This document shows, piece after piece, positions 14,599 through 24,281 of a stretch of DNA of 59,721 nucleotides (positions are counted from its first letter, which is position 1; each line of letters starts with the position of its first letter). The DNA is taken from assembly GCA_019359695.1 (NCBI GenBank), contig JAHHGV010000049.1, forward strand, positions 1 to 59,721, in the 5' to 3' direction. This stretch comes from Brasilonema angustatum HA4187-MV1 (GTDB taxonomy: Bacteria > Cyanobacteriota > Cyanobacteriia > Cyanobacteriales > Nostocaceae). The notes under the pieces were generated by a model. The model ran no database searches. It worked only from the letters and a program-made list of their open reading frames with translations, and was not told the DNA's origin. A program made the position numbers and the translations under genes.

Positions 14599-16557
14599 TT
14601 ACAGCAATTCAGCAAGGGAAAATTGCCGCTGACGCTCTAATTCCTGAAGTTGCTGTTTTTCTTGGCAGAAAACCTTACAATAAGATTCCCATTTTTCCGG
14701 CTCAGCTTCTGGATCGATTTGCTCAAAGAGTTGACACAAATGACGATAGCGCTTTTCACGCAGCACCAGTTCAATGCAAGCAGTGGCTGCTTGAATCAAC
14801 TTATCATGACGTGAAATAATTTCTTTTTGTGTTTTCTCATTTAAATGAAATAAGTGAGATACCAAACTCATTTCTTCTGGAAACTCTAGACATCTATCTT
14901 GCACCATTGATATCAAATCATCGTCAATCCCAGAGGAAATCTCTAAAATTTGCCGCCATAAAAAGCGGTGATGAGAAAGACTAAATTGCAAATCTCGCTC
15001 GTCTAAAACATCAACTATAGCCCCACGATATACTGGATAGTGCAAGTAAATTTGCAACAATAAAGCCTCTGCTATTGGTAATAAACTACTTTCACTCTTG
15101 TCGAGACTTTGCTCTGTTTCTACAGGTTGCTGTTTGATAACTGGTGTTGGCTTACGAAATGCCCTAGTAGGAGCAATTTGTGTCAGAAGATTTTCTACTC
15201 TTAGGGATATCAGTCTGGTATCTCCTAAACTGAGGATTTCAGCGCAGTGGGAAATGTAATAGTTACGTGTATCACTGTTAGCTATATTTTTCAATAACTT
15301 CACCATCTGCCCAGACACTTGTTGGAAATCAGCAGCCTGTTTCAAGTCACGCTCTTTTGTCATTTGCTGAATTTGCCAATCTAACCAAAGAGGAGCATTT
15401 GCTAATAATTGTCTATAATCTTCCGGTTCACGTCCTTGCAAGTATTCGTCAGCGTCTTTGCCATCGGGTAAATTAAGAATCTTAAGCTGAACTTCACCTT
15501 TATATGCGAGTTCGGCAATTTCTCCAATTGCTCTTTCTGTGGCGTTTGTCCCAGCTTTATCAGCATCAAAGTTAAGGACTAACTGTTTGGAGTCGGTGTA
15601 GCGTAAGACTTGCCGTACTTGTTCTATGCTAAGAGCAGTGCCAAGGGAGGCGATCGCATTATTTATCCCAGCTGCGTGGAGAGCGATCGCATCAAAATAT
15701 CCCTCCACCACCACCGCTTGATCCTGCTGAGAAATCCCTGCTTTTGCCTTGTCTAAGGCGAATAAAGTTTTCCCCTTAATAAAAACTTCTGTTTCCGGTG
15801 AATTCAAATATTTGGGTTGTTCATCACCTAAACTTCTGCCACCAAAGCCAATGACACGTCCGAGAACATCGTGGATGGGAATGATGATGCGATCGCGGAA
15901 CACGTCATAATAACCACTGGCTTCTTTACGTGGTTTAATCAAACCAGCTTTTTCCACCAGTTGTACTGGGTAGCGTTTGTCCTCAACTAAATAGCGGTAG
16001 AGTGTTTCCCAACCTGCGGGCGCATATCCGATTCCGAACTGCTGTATTGTTTCTTCCTTCAGTTGGCGCACTGATTGCAAATATTGCAATGCTTTCTCTC
16101 CCGAAGTCGCTTCAACTAGGGGAACCTCCGAAGGACGCTTCTGTCCACCGTACCTGAGAGCGTGTTGATAAAACTGTGCCGCCGTAGCGAGAACTTCGTA
16201 TAGTTGTTCGCGCAAAGACAACTGACGCTGCAACTCTTGCCTCTGTTCCGGTTCTAGCGTTTTCACTGAGACTTGATAACGCCGCGCCAAATCTAATACC
16301 ACTTCAGCAAAAGAGCGCTTCTCCAAATCCATGAGAAACTTCATAGCATTGCCACCAGCTTGACAGCCAAAGCAGTAGTACATCTGCTTAGTCTGGCTAG
16401 CAGTGAAACTGGGACTTTTTTCTGAGTGAAAGGGACACAAACCTACGTAATCTTTTCCGCGCTTGCGTAAGACGACGTGTTCTGAGATGACATCAATAAT
16501 GTCAGCTCGTTGTTTAACTTCTTCAATTGTGTCCGGATGCAGGCGGGGGATGTGCAT
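14599..16557 (-). CDS. dnaG: DNA primase
   Basis: Synthesises RNA primers for replication. The full 652-residue primase is present. The CHC2 zinc finger shows Cys41, His44, Cys62 and Cys65 (CPFHSEKSPSF...YYCFGCQAGG), followed by the primase core with YRYLVEDKRYP, RIIIPIHDVLGRVIGFGGRS and PKYLNSPET. The TOPRIM part shows VVVEGYFDAIALHAAG and LNFDADKAG. The C-terminal third is the variable helicase-interaction region. The start MHIPRLHPDTIEEVKQRADI is typical of cyanobacterial DnaG. It is monocistronic here. Its stop directly abuts the repeat-rich spacer. Confidence 0.97.
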   Translation of the reverse strand: MHIPRLHPDTIEEVKQRADIIDVISEHVVLRKRGKDYVGLCPFHSEKSPSFTASQTKQMYYCFGCQAGGNAMKFLMDLEKRSFAEVVLDLARRYQVSVKTLEPEQRQELQRQLSLREQLYEVLATAAQFYQHALRYGGQKRPSEVPLVEATSGEKALQYLQSVRQLKEETIQQFGIGYAPAGWETLYRYLVEDKRYPVQLVEKAGLIKPRKEASGYYDVFRDRIIIPIHDVLGRVIGFGGRSLGDEQPKYLNSPETEVFIKGKTLFALDKAKAGISQQDQAVVVEGYFDAIALHAAGINNAIASLGTALSIEQVRQVLRYTDSKQLVLNFDADKAGTNATERAIGEIAELAYKGEVQLKILNLPDGKDADEYLQGREPEDYRQLLANAPLWLDWQIQQMTKERDLKQAADFQQVSGQMVKLLKNIANSDTRNYYISHCAEILSLGDTRLISLRVENLLTQIAPTRAFRKPTPVIKQQPVETEQSLDKSESSLLPIAEALLLQIYLHYPVYRGAIVDVLDERDLQFSLSHHRFLWRQILEISSGIDDDLISMVQDRCLEFPEEMSLVSHLFHLNEKTQKEIISRHDKLIQAATACIELVLREKRYRHLCQLFEQIDPEAEPEKWESYCKVFCQEKQQLQELERQRQFSLAELL

Positions 16558-16564
16558 ACTAAAT

Positions 16565-16622
16565 TAGGAGTCAATAGTCAAGAGTTACAAATGATTGATC
16601 ATTGACTATTGACTATAGACTA
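16565..16622. repeat. Short tandem-type repeats (TTGACTA-like)
   Basis: AGTCAATAGTCA is followed by ATTGACTATTGACTATAGACT, a degenerate heptamer repeat of the kind scattered in heterocystous cyanobacteria. It lies between the divergent dnaG and amidase genes. Confidence 0.5.
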
Positions 16623-16714
16623 ACGGTTCTGATGAATATTATATTCTTGATGCCAATCCAAGAATCAGGCTCCAGAATCGCTAATTGTTAATTGTATAAC
16701 AGGAAATACTGAAA

Positions 16715-18067
16715 ATGGGACGCATTTTTCTTTCAGCAGCTCACGGAGGCAAAGAAGCAGGAGGAATAGATCCAGGCTCAATTGCCGGTGGAACAACCGA
16801 AGCCAAGGAAATGATTCTGCTGCGGGATTTGATCATCACCGAACTCAGAGCGCGTAATTTTGAAGTTTTGGCAGTTCCAGATGACTTGAGCGCCCAACAA
16901 ACTATCGCTTGGATAAATTCTCGTGCTCGTCAAAAAGATGTTGCCCTAGAAATTCATGCTGATGCTGCGAGCAATCCTTCTGTACGTGGGGCAAGCATAT
17001 TCTACATTGCTAACAATGATGAACGCAGAAATCATGCCGAACTGCTACTGGTGGCACTGTTGCGTCGTGTTCCTCAGTTACCAAATCGGGGAGTCAAGCC
17101 AGACTCAGCAACAGGTTTGGGGCGTTTGGCGTTTTGTCGTCAGACATCAGTTGGTTCTTTGTTGATGCAAGTTGGCTTTCTTACTAGCCCAGATGATCGC
17201 GCCTTGCTACAAACTCGCCGCCGCGACTTTGCCTTAGGAATTGCCGATGGAGTTGCATCTTGGAGTCGTACTATTGATCCTGGTTCAGCTGTGGAAACAG
17301 ACTCAACATATCCAGTATTTAGTATCAATATTAACGGACAACTTTATCCAGAGAAAGGGATACTCATTAACGGTAATGCCTATATCCCCATTGACTTGGC
17401 GGATCGCTTGCGGATTGATTTATCCAAAGCGCCTAATGTCCGCCGCGTGACTTATCGCCGAGTTGTTTTCCTCAAAGCCGTTGAACTGCGCGACTTTCAT
17501 CTTTCTGTCGTATGGGATAGTACAAGTCAAACTCTGAATTTACGCTCGATCACGCAAATTCCTCTTGGTCAAATTGATCAGATTATGTCATATGGTCATG
17601 CATCAGAAGTGCAGTTGCAGTTATTTTTGAGAAACAATAATGAAAATGCGATCGTGCAGTTTCCCGACTTGCCCAAACTCTATCGGGAAGAAGCGACAAT
17701 AGAAGGAGTGAGTCATGACATTGCTTTCTGCCAAATGTGCCTAGAAACTGGATTTTTACACTTTGGTGACGATGTCAAATCAGAACAAAATAACTTTGCA
17801 GGTTTAGGGGCTATTGGTGGTGCCCCTAACGCAGCGTCCTTTGAAAGTGCCAGACTTGGTGTTCGGGCGCACATCCAACACTTGAAAGCTTACGCCAGTT
17901 TGGAACCACTGGTGCAAGAACTCGAAGATCCGAGATTTCGCTTTGTGACTCGCGGTATTGCTCCATCAATCGAACAACTCTCGGGACGTTGGTCTGCCGA
18001 TTTGGAATATGGTAACAAAATTATGGCAATGCTCAAACGGCTTTATGAGTCAGCAGGGCTATTCTAA
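16715..18067 (+). CDS. N-acetylmuramoyl-L-alanine amidase with stalk and glucosaminidase-like domains
   Basis: A 450-residue peptidoglycan hydrolase. Residues 1-185 are an Amidase_3 domain: zinc-ligand motif SAAHGG with His10, a Glu in GGTTEAKEM, and VALEIHADAA. The middle (about 205-285: INGQLYPEKGILINGNAYIP and following) resembles the copper-amine-oxidase-like stalk domain common in cell-wall proteins. The C-terminal part (EGVSHDIAFCQMCLETGFLH, NNFAGLGAIGG, ESARLGVRAHIQHLKAYA) resembles endo-beta-N-acetylglucosaminidases. The protein thus combines two wall-cutting activities. No signal peptide is visible from this ATG, so the export route is unclear. No partner genes are close. Confidence 0.87.
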   Translation: MGRIFLSAAHGGKEAGGIDPGSIAGGTTEAKEMILLRDLIITELRARNFEVLAVPDDLSAQQTIAWINSRARQKDVALEIHADAASNPSVRGASIFYIANNDERRNHAELLLVALLRRVPQLPNRGVKPDSATGLGRLAFCRQTSVGSLLMQVGFLTSPDDRALLQTRRRDFALGIADGVASWSRTIDPGSAVETDSTYPVFSININGQLYPEKGILINGNAYIPIDLADRLRIDLSKAPNVRRVTYRRVVFLKAVELRDFHLSVVWDSTSQTLNLRSITQIPLGQIDQIMSYGHASEVQLQLFLRNNNENAIVQFPDLPKLYREEATIEGVSHDIAFCQMCLETGFLHFGDDVKSEQNNFAGLGAIGGAPNAASFESARLGVRAHIQHLKAYASLEPLVQELEDPRFRFVTRGIAPSIEQLSGRWSADLEYGNKIMAMLKRLYESAGLF

Positions 18068-20028
18068 GTGCTGAGATCCTAGCACCACAAACAAATTGTT
18101 CTCCCCAACCGTCGTACGTTTGCGGTTGAAGGAGATCACTTTGAGGAATTTTTGCACAGGAAAAAAGTAGTGGCGATATCGCGGTTGCTGGGAGTTGACA
18201 CTCCCAACCGTCTACTTTCTTTGGGTTGCCTTGTTGCCCGAGGTGGCTCCCCAGTAAAAATATAGCAGTCGCCAGGTAGATTAGGACACGAAATAATGAG
18301 AAAACACGCTCACCAAGAGACTTTCAAGTCTGTTAAGCGTTCCCTGTTCCCTGCTATAGAAGAAAATATGTTCACATATAAGAAGCTTTTTCTTTAAATC
18401 AAGATTTTGTAAAGATTATCTTTCTTTCCGTAAATATCTATTAAAGAGTGGGCACAACATGACGATTTGTATTGTCATAGATGTTATGGTTTACTTGACT
18501 ATAGAAACATTAATCTCTTAGCAAAACTAAGTATCTTTGGCTATGTTCAAAGTATACACAAATAACTACATATAGGTTGTTAATATGTACCATTGTCTAC
18601 TTGTTTCTATCACCTTTTTCTAGTCCTTCACAAGAGGAATTAAGGAAATAGCTTATTAACGGCAACAGTAGAGGAACGTTTTTTACAATCATTTATGTGT
18701 AGTTATAAAAATAAAATCAATATTTTTGCTATAAGTCTAATGTAGAGAGCAGCTGTGCATTTACTACAGTATGTGCAGTGACGAGCGAACTGTACGATGG
18801 AAGCTCAGAGGTCATTTGTTATGTTTAAGCTAGATTTTCTTCGTGAAATCCTTCTGACTCACATCCAGCAACCACTGCTAAAAGGAACAGTTTTTGTAGG
18901 GTATGAGCTAGTAGTTCCAAGAGTTCATGCCGTCAGGGTTCCTGGTGGTGTAACTCCCCCCTGAATTTTATAGATTTCAAAGGCTTTCTTGGTCAAGGTT
19001 AGAGGCGTGACTTCTACTCTACACAGCCTTGCAAGATAAAGAGCTTTCATAATATACAACTTAGTACAGAACTGCATAAGTTCGTAACAATTTTTAGTTG
19101 CGAATGCTCCAGATATGCGAAGCTTCGCTTGATGATGAAATATCACAATTTCACGCTACATATAGGTGTGAATGTGTAAACAACTGTCCTTTGTTCAATA
19201 CAAGAGTTTGTTTAGATACAGCAATACTAAATTGTTCGTGAACAACGTCATTTTTTCTCATTGCTCTAAATTCTTTGTGTCCTAATACAGTCAGGTGCAT
19301 GCATCAAGGGACGCGTGCTTTACGGTTAGTTCAACAAGATTATGTTCACAACCTAAATTTGGACGCCTGTAGAGCAAAATTGAAAAATGTGAAAGAAAGT
19401 CTTTGTGATGACTTCATTCCACAGTGTTTGATGCTTTAGACAGAATGTAACTAGTTTCAGATATGGCTTAGTTAGCTTTCGCGACTCATTTACTATTGGT
19501 AGCAAAAAATCTAGTTTTCTCCTAAAGCAAATATCAATATAAGTAGTTAATACTTATATATTTTGGTTGTCACCTACCATCGCACAAGTAATATTTCTAA
19601 GTACATCTCACCATAAAACGGATTTAGAATTGGCTTAAAAGACAATTCATTATCTTGTTTTGGCATAAATTGGATTTCCGAATTCTATTAATGATGAGTT
19701 GTACTAAACTGTTTTCTAACTTAAGAAAGACTTCTCGTCTTCAAAGGTTTGTTAATATTAGGAAAAGCATTACTCTATGTAAATAGAAAAATGAAATTTT
19801 CTTGATTTGGCTTTAGTTTCGTTACTGGTAGAGTTTGATGTCAAGACTGTCGTTTTAACTAGAAAAGTCATTTTCTGACACTAACTTACAGAAACTTTTT
19901 GTTTGAATACCTTGTTCCAAGGGTAGTTAAATACCTTCCTAATAGCATGAGTTTATTAAACAACTCGTGTTCAGAATTTTTGTGCGTCTAATTCTTAATA
20001 TTTAGCTCTTAATCATTTATCGTTACCA
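18068..20028. other. Two-kilobase AT-rich region without a convincing gene
   Basis: Both strands lack a supported gene. A hairpin near 18180-18215 (GGGAGT-TGAC-ACTCCC with flanking GGTT/AACC) may end the amidase transcript. The remainder is AT-rich with many short stops. A 55-codon open frame (18797-18964) is listed separately. A minus-strand frame over 18925-19146 looks like chance. No tRNA or rRNA was seen; an undetected small RNA or a long 5' region for the acyltransferase gene is possible. Confidence 0.5.
18797..18964 (+). CDS. Possible small protein of 55 residues, unknown
   Basis: An ATG-started frame reads MEAQRSFVMFKLDFLREILL, then THIQQPLLKGTVFVGYELVV and a tail ending HAVRVPGGVTPP. 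Composition is plausible for a protein, but no family is recognised and no strong ribosome binding site precedes it. A second ATG (MFKLDF) follows eight codons in. It sits alone in a two-kilobase gap and may be a remnant or chance. Confidence 0.2.
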   Translation: MEAQRSFVMFKLDFLREILLTHIQQPLLKGTVFVGYELVVPRVHAVRVPGGVTPP

Positions 20029-21249
20029 ATGCAGCAAAATATCACTTACGAGTCTTCAAGTACTTATTCTGAAAAGCCTAGTAATCAGAGGCTCCGTCTG
20101 GCTTACTTAGATGGTATACGTGGTTTGGCAGCTCTATATGTGGTTCTCGTTCATTGTTGGGAACCCAGCCTTGCAGAGGCTTTACAACCAGCCTTGCTTT
20201 GGTTACCTATAGCAAAGTTCCTCAGATATGGAATTTTTGCTGTTGTTGTTTTTATTGTTATTTCGGGCTACTGTTTGATGCTTCCAGTAGTTCGTTCTGA
20301 TAAAAAATATTTTTCCGGAGGCTTACTAGGTTTCTTTAAGCGACGGATTCGCCGAATTCTACCACCATATTATGCTGCTCTAATCTTATGTTCATTAATA
20401 GGTGTATTCATACTGTGGATAGAGCAAACTGCTAATTTAGGCTGGGATGAAGAAAGATTAAGCAACCTCAAAGGTTTGTTCTCTCCTTCATTTTCTTTCA
20501 AAGATATACTTTGTTATCTCTTTCTTCTTCAAAATTTCGGCAGTTCATATATTAATAAGATAAATGGTCCTACATGGACTGTTGCTGTAGAGTGGCAAAT
20601 CTATTTTGTGTTTGCCATCTTTTTAATACCAATATGGCGACGTCTGGGCTTATTACCTACACTAACAATTGCCTTTGTTGTTGGAATTACACTTAACTAT
20701 CTGATGGGTGAACTCTCCTCTACTGTTCATCCTTGGTTTTTAGGTCTTTTTGCTTTGGGAATGGCTGCAGCAGAGATTAACTTTTCACAAAAACCATTGT
20801 TGGTGCGGATGAAAAAATCATTACCTTGGGATAAACTTGCTGCTGTTTTTACTTGCTTTGGTTTTTTAATAGAGTGGATACGATTTAATTTGATACAAGA
20901 AATGCCGGAATGGGTGATCCATTACTTTATTGCTTTTGGCGCAGCTTGTTTTCTCATATACTGTACCAATTTCTTAATCAATGGTAAGCCACTTCCTCCT
21001 GCGGTGCGGTTCTTAGAATCACCACGGATTGTTGGACTGGGAGTATTTTCTTACAGCCTTTATATTATCCATGCTCCTATAGTTTGGCTTGTATTTCAAA
21101 TTTTACTAAGTATGCACTTGTCTCCTTCAATGTTGGCCGTTAAATGGTTTCTGATCGGGGTTCCATTATCAATACTTGTTGCTTACGTATTCTACCGATT
21201 CTGTGAGCGACCTTTTATGTCTCACCTTCCAGTTAAAGTGAAGTCGTAA
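20029..21249 (+). CDS. Acyltransferase 3 family membrane protein
   Basis: An integral membrane O-acyltransferase of the OafA/YrhL type, 406 residues, with about ten hydrophobic segments. It starts RLAYLDGIRGLAALYVVLVH, the family's N-terminal signature with the conserved catalytic His. Further signatures are RRIRRILPPYYAAL, a TWTVAVEWQIYFVF block near residue 185 and IVGLGVFSYSLYIIHAPIVW near the end. Members acetylate or acylate cell-surface sugars such as exopolysaccharide or lipopolysaccharide. The next gene is epimerase-like, but it is 420 bases away and not obviously co-transcribed. The specific sugar acceptor is unknown. Confidence 0.9.
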   Translation: MQQNITYESSSTYSEKPSNQRLRLAYLDGIRGLAALYVVLVHCWEPSLAEALQPALLWLPIAKFLRYGIFAVVVFIVISGYCLMLPVVRSDKKYFSGGLLGFFKRRIRRILPPYYAALILCSLIGVFILWIEQTANLGWDEERLSNLKGLFSPSFSFKDILCYLFLLQNFGSSYINKINGPTWTVAVEWQIYFVFAIFLIPIWRRLGLLPTLTIAFVVGITLNYLMGELSSTVHPWFLGLFALGMAAAEINFSQKPLLVRMKKSLPWDKLAAVFTCFGFLIEWIRFNLIQEMPEWVIHYFIAFGAACFLIYCTNFLINGKPLPPAVRFLESPRIVGLGVFSYSLYIIHAPIVWLVFQILLSMHLSPSMLAVKWFLIGVPLSILVAYVFYRFCERPFMSHLPVKVKS

Positions 21250-21669
21250 GAGCTGAAGGTTTGTAGCTCAAATTTCGCATCTTGAACTGCAAGAAGTGAC
21301 TTTAGTTTTTATTGCGACTTGTTTTTTCAAAAGAAGGTTCATAGCGTCCATAAAGTTAAACTCAGTCGGACAGTCACCTAAACCTGCTGAGTTTCATTTT
21401 GTTCCTTATTGCTAGCGTTGATACAAAGTGCCTGAATTCAAAAGCTAGAATACAAATTTAGATCGGTAGATGTTTGAAAAGGGAGTGCCAAAACTCCTAT
21501 TTTCTCCTTACCACTCCGATTACTGAATTGGTATAGGAATTTTATTTGATTTTTGGAACACCCTACACTACTCAAGATTTTTTATAAATGATTTAGGATT
21601 CCTATATTATGGTACTGGTATTCGTATTGAGAAATAATAAAGATAGAAGTTTGACAAGATTTAGAGCAG
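21250..21669. other. Intergenic region, no feature seen
   Basis: About 420 AT-rich bases between the acyltransferase and epimerase-like genes. The stretch TAATAAAGATAG near 21636-21650 precedes the next start. I saw no gene, RNA or clear terminator. Confidence 0.4.
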
Positions 21670-22662
21670 ATGTCAAAAGAAAAAGACGTTCTAGACGAGA
21701 AAAACCGTTCAGTTAAAAATATTTTGCTCTTGGGTGCAACTGGCTATATTGGTGGAGTGTTGTGCCGAAGGTTTTCCCAAACACAAGATTTCAGTGTCTT
21801 AGCGCTCGTGCGTCCGAGTAGTAACACTGAGGCTATCAAGCCCTTTTGTAAGGACATAATCCGTTCCAAAGAAGTCGTATTCTCTGCTGAGGACGTTGAA
21901 GCCGCAATTTGCAAGTATGATGTTAAAACGATAATTAATGTGGCATGGAGTAAGCCTCTGGAATCGACCAAACAGGCTCAGTTTCAGAAAGATCGCATAG
22001 CCTTGGAAGCAGCTTTACACGGCGCAAGCGCCCTCTCACCAGATATTCATGTCATCACAACGAGTGGAAATTTTTCTCTGACGACTGCTGAGGGAGGACG
22101 AATAACAGAAACACCTCCGCCGAAAGGTTTCGCAAAACCCAAGTATTTAGAATGGGGGGAGTCATTATCGGCTGTAAATTTGATGAAGGATGCACTGACA
22201 GAGGAATACATTAGCCAAGTAGGTAACGCCTCCATCGTGTATCCATCATCAGTATATGGTTCATCACCTACCTGTGGCGGTTTCTGGGATTTTGCAATTC
22301 AGCAGTTCATCACGGGTAAACCATACTGGGGCTATGAACCATTTCCACCAGATTTTATGACAGCATGGGTTCACGTTGAAGATTTAGCCCAGTGCTACAT
22401 TGCTACAGCGCGAAGAGGTGAGAAAGGAGGACATTACCTTGCAGCGCCTGAAAACCTGAGCATTAGCCAGATGGCAACTTTGTTTGCTGAAGCTGCTGAG
22501 GTGAAATTTCAGGCACCTGTGTTTGAGAATAAGGATAACGTAGTGTTTGATGATTCTTATACCCGAGAAGTACTCCAACTCGAATGGAAGCATAAAGTGG
22601 CTGATGAGGTTAAGGCTTGGGTGGAGCGAATTAAAGAGTTGGGAACTTATTTTTTGGGGTAG
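21670..22662 (+). CDS. NAD-dependent epimerase/dehydratase family protein (extended or atypical SDR)
   Basis: A Rossmann-fold protein of 330 residues. The cofactor motif is LLGATGYIGGVLCRRF (residues 19-34). A central TTSGNFSLTTAEGGR and the YPSSVYGSSPTCGGFWDF block correspond to the substrate region. The usual YxxxK catalytic pair is not evident at the expected place, which fits atypical SDRs acting as reductases or regulators. WVHVEDLAQCYIATARRGEK is the conserved distal motif. The substrate is unknown. It stands alone between the acyltransferase and a sugar permease, and the strand is shared. Confidence 0.8.
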   Translation: MSKEKDVLDEKNRSVKNILLLGATGYIGGVLCRRFSQTQDFSVLALVRPSSNTEAIKPFCKDIIRSKEVVFSAEDVEAAICKYDVKTIINVAWSKPLESTKQAQFQKDRIALEAALHGASALSPDIHVITTSGNFSLTTAEGGRITETPPPKGFAKPKYLEWGESLSAVNLMKDALTEEYISQVGNASIVYPSSVYGSSPTCGGFWDFAIQQFITGKPYWGYEPFPPDFMTAWVHVEDLAQCYIATARRGEKGGHYLAAPENLSISQMATLFAEAAEVKFQAPVFENKDNVVFDDSYTREVLQLEWKHKVADEVKAWVERIKELGTYFLG

Positions 22663-22691
22663 ATGCGAAATTCCAACTGCTTAGTTTGTGT

Positions 22692-22717
22692 GGTGCGTTA
22701 ACAACGTATAACGCACC
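22692..22717. repeat. GGTGCGTTA/TAACGCACC hairpin
   Basis: A perfect nine-base inverted repeat (22692-22700 with 22709-22717) lies just after the epimerase-like gene. It shares its TGCGTTA...TAACGCA core with the hairpin at 7446-7469, so it is a dispersed palindromic element that may also act as a terminator. Confidence 0.55.
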
Positions 22718-22791
22718 CTACTAAAATTGAATCTTGATTTTCTAAACATTAATTTGCTTTTTACTTTTGCACTGATCCAAACTCGACATTC

Positions 22792-23727
22792 ATGCCTCAA
22801 CAGCACGAAAAAAATCTTCCTATGAATAAATTGACAGCCAAAGATTGGGTTCTCATCACACGGCGACTGACTCCTTACTTATTTTTGCTCCCTGCCCTGT
22901 TTATCTTGGCATTAACCGTCTTTTGGCCTGCACTACAAGCGTTTTACCTCAGCTTTACTCGCTACGAATACGATTTAACTCAGATGCCCCAATGGGTAGG
23001 TTTTGCTAACTTTCAGCGCTTGCGCAAAGATCCAGTTTTTTGGCAAACTTTATTTAATACTTTTATATACCTTGTGGGTGTTGTACCTATCTTAGTCATC
23101 GCCTCCTTAGCACTGGCAATTTTAGTCAATCAGAAACTGCGCGGAATGAACTGGTTTAGAGCCGCATACTATACACCAGTCGTGATTTCAATGGTAGTCG
23201 CGGGGATTGCTTGGAGGTGGCTGTATGCAGAAAATGGCTTACTCAATCAATTACTAAAGGGTATTTTCCCAGAAGGAATTCCTTGGCTGACGAGTCCTCA
23301 TTTTGCACTATTCAGCGTCATGGCTGTGACGGTATGGAAAGGGTTGGGTTACTACATGGTGATTTATTTAGCTGGGTTGCAATCTATCCCCAGTGACATC
23401 TACGAAGCCGCAGCAATTGATGGCTCAGACGGTATCCGTAAGCATTGGGATATTACTGTACCTTTGATGAAACCATACATAGCTCTAGTTACTGTGATTT
23501 CGGCTATTTCTGCCACCAAGGTGTTTGAAGAAATCTACATCATGACGCAAGGTGGACCACGCAATAGCTCTAAAACAATAGTTTACTATTTGTATGAACA
23601 AGCGTTTAGTAATTTGGAAATTAGCTATGCTTGCACAATTGGGTTAGTGTTGTTCCTCATCATTTTGGGGCTATCCGTTGTGCGATTAACGATTGATCGA
23701 CAGGGTGGTGATAATATAACAGCGTGA
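22792..23727 (+). CDS. Sugar ABC transporter permease (MalF/UgpA type), orphan
   Basis: An inner-membrane permease subunit of a carbohydrate-uptake (CUT1) ABC transporter. Six hydrophobic segments are seen, beginning at PYLFLLPALFILALTVFWPA. The ATPase-docking EAA loop is clear: YEAAAIDGSDGIRKHWDITV near residue 205. It ends normally at 311 residues. Starts at 22792 or 22822 (MNKLTAKDW) are both possible. Binding protein, second permease and ATPase are not adjacent, so partners must be encoded elsewhere, as is common in cyanobacteria. The sugar transported is unknown. Confidence 0.9.
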   Translation: MPQQHEKNLPMNKLTAKDWVLITRRLTPYLFLLPALFILALTVFWPALQAFYLSFTRYEYDLTQMPQWVGFANFQRLRKDPVFWQTLFNTFIYLVGVVPILVIASLALAILVNQKLRGMNWFRAAYYTPVVISMVVAGIAWRWLYAENGLLNQLLKGIFPEGIPWLTSPHFALFSVMAVTVWKGLGYYMVIYLAGLQSIPSDIYEAAAIDGSDGIRKHWDITVPLMKPYIALVTVISAISATKVFEEIYIMTQGGPRNSSKTIVYYLYEQAFSNLEISYACTIGLVLFLIILGLSVVRLTIDRQGGDNITA

Positions 23728-23858
23728 TCAGGACTTATGCAACTGTCACAGGCGATAAGCTGGAGGCTTGACTGGCAAGATTCACAGACAGCACCTACCG
23801 TCTTTCCCCTGTAACAGCAACAATCGATATATTACAATCTTAAAATTAAGTAGTTACT

Positions 23859-24203
23859 TTACATAGATACCGTTTGTTGAGAGGAGGAATCAACACACAA
23901 AGGCTTAGCTGAGCGCAACACAGCGTCCAGCAACCCTGGAAAAAGTGCGTCCAAATCTTCTTTGCGCAACATATTAATGTGCTGTGTTCCCTCTTTGCGA
24001 GTCAAGATAACGCCTGACTCTCGTAAAATCTTGAAATGATTAGACATGGTGGATTTGGCAATGGCAAAATCAAAGTCAGCACAGCATTGCTCTTCCTTAA
24101 CTGCCAGCCGCCGCACAATCTCCAGCCGCACCGGATCGCCCAAAGCGTAAAGCACTGCTGGTAAGGAAATATGTTTTCGGTCTGGGTGATACAAGAATCT
24201 CAT
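23859..24203 (-). CDS. ArsR/SmtB-family transcriptional regulator
   Basis: A 114-residue winged-helix repressor. Seen are LPAVLYALGDPVRLEIVRRL (helix alpha-3 region), a recognition helix AKSTMSNHFKILRESGVI and the wing RKEGTQHINMLR. Adjacent Cys40-Cys41 (EEQCCADF) could act as a thiol redox or metal switch. The gene is divergent from a thioredoxin. A perfect 17-base palindrome lies in the shared 78-base promoter region, which suggests it represses itself and trxA, and perhaps the downstream redox genes. The inducing signal is unknown; electrophiles or oxidants are a reasonable guess from the neighbourhood. Confidence 0.9.
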   Translation of the reverse strand: MRFLYHPDRKHISLPAVLYALGDPVRLEIVRRLAVKEEQCCADFDFAIAKSTMSNHFKILRESGVILTRKEGTQHINMLRKEDLDALFPGLLDAVLRSAKPLCVDSSSQQTVSM

Positions 24204-24240
24204 ACTTGTATTATCTCATCAAGTTGACTATATTTTAATT

Positions 24241-24257
24241 ATTCGATATTATCGAAT
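24241..24257. promoter_or_regulatory. Palindromic operator between the ArsR gene and trxA
   Basis: ATTCGATA-T-TATCGAAT is a perfect 17-base inverted repeat, located 37 bases upstream of the ArsR start and 24 bases upstream of the thioredoxin start. A partial copy (CGAATTAACGAATTAAT) follows directly. ArsR/SmtB proteins commonly bind such AT-rich palindromes. Confidence 0.75.
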
Positions 24258-24281
24258 TAACGAATTAATGGAGAACAAATT

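Noticed and set aside
18925-19146. Minus-strand frame of 73 codons in the gene-free region
   Set aside because: Overlaps the opposite small frame, lacks a ribosome site and shows no recognisable features.
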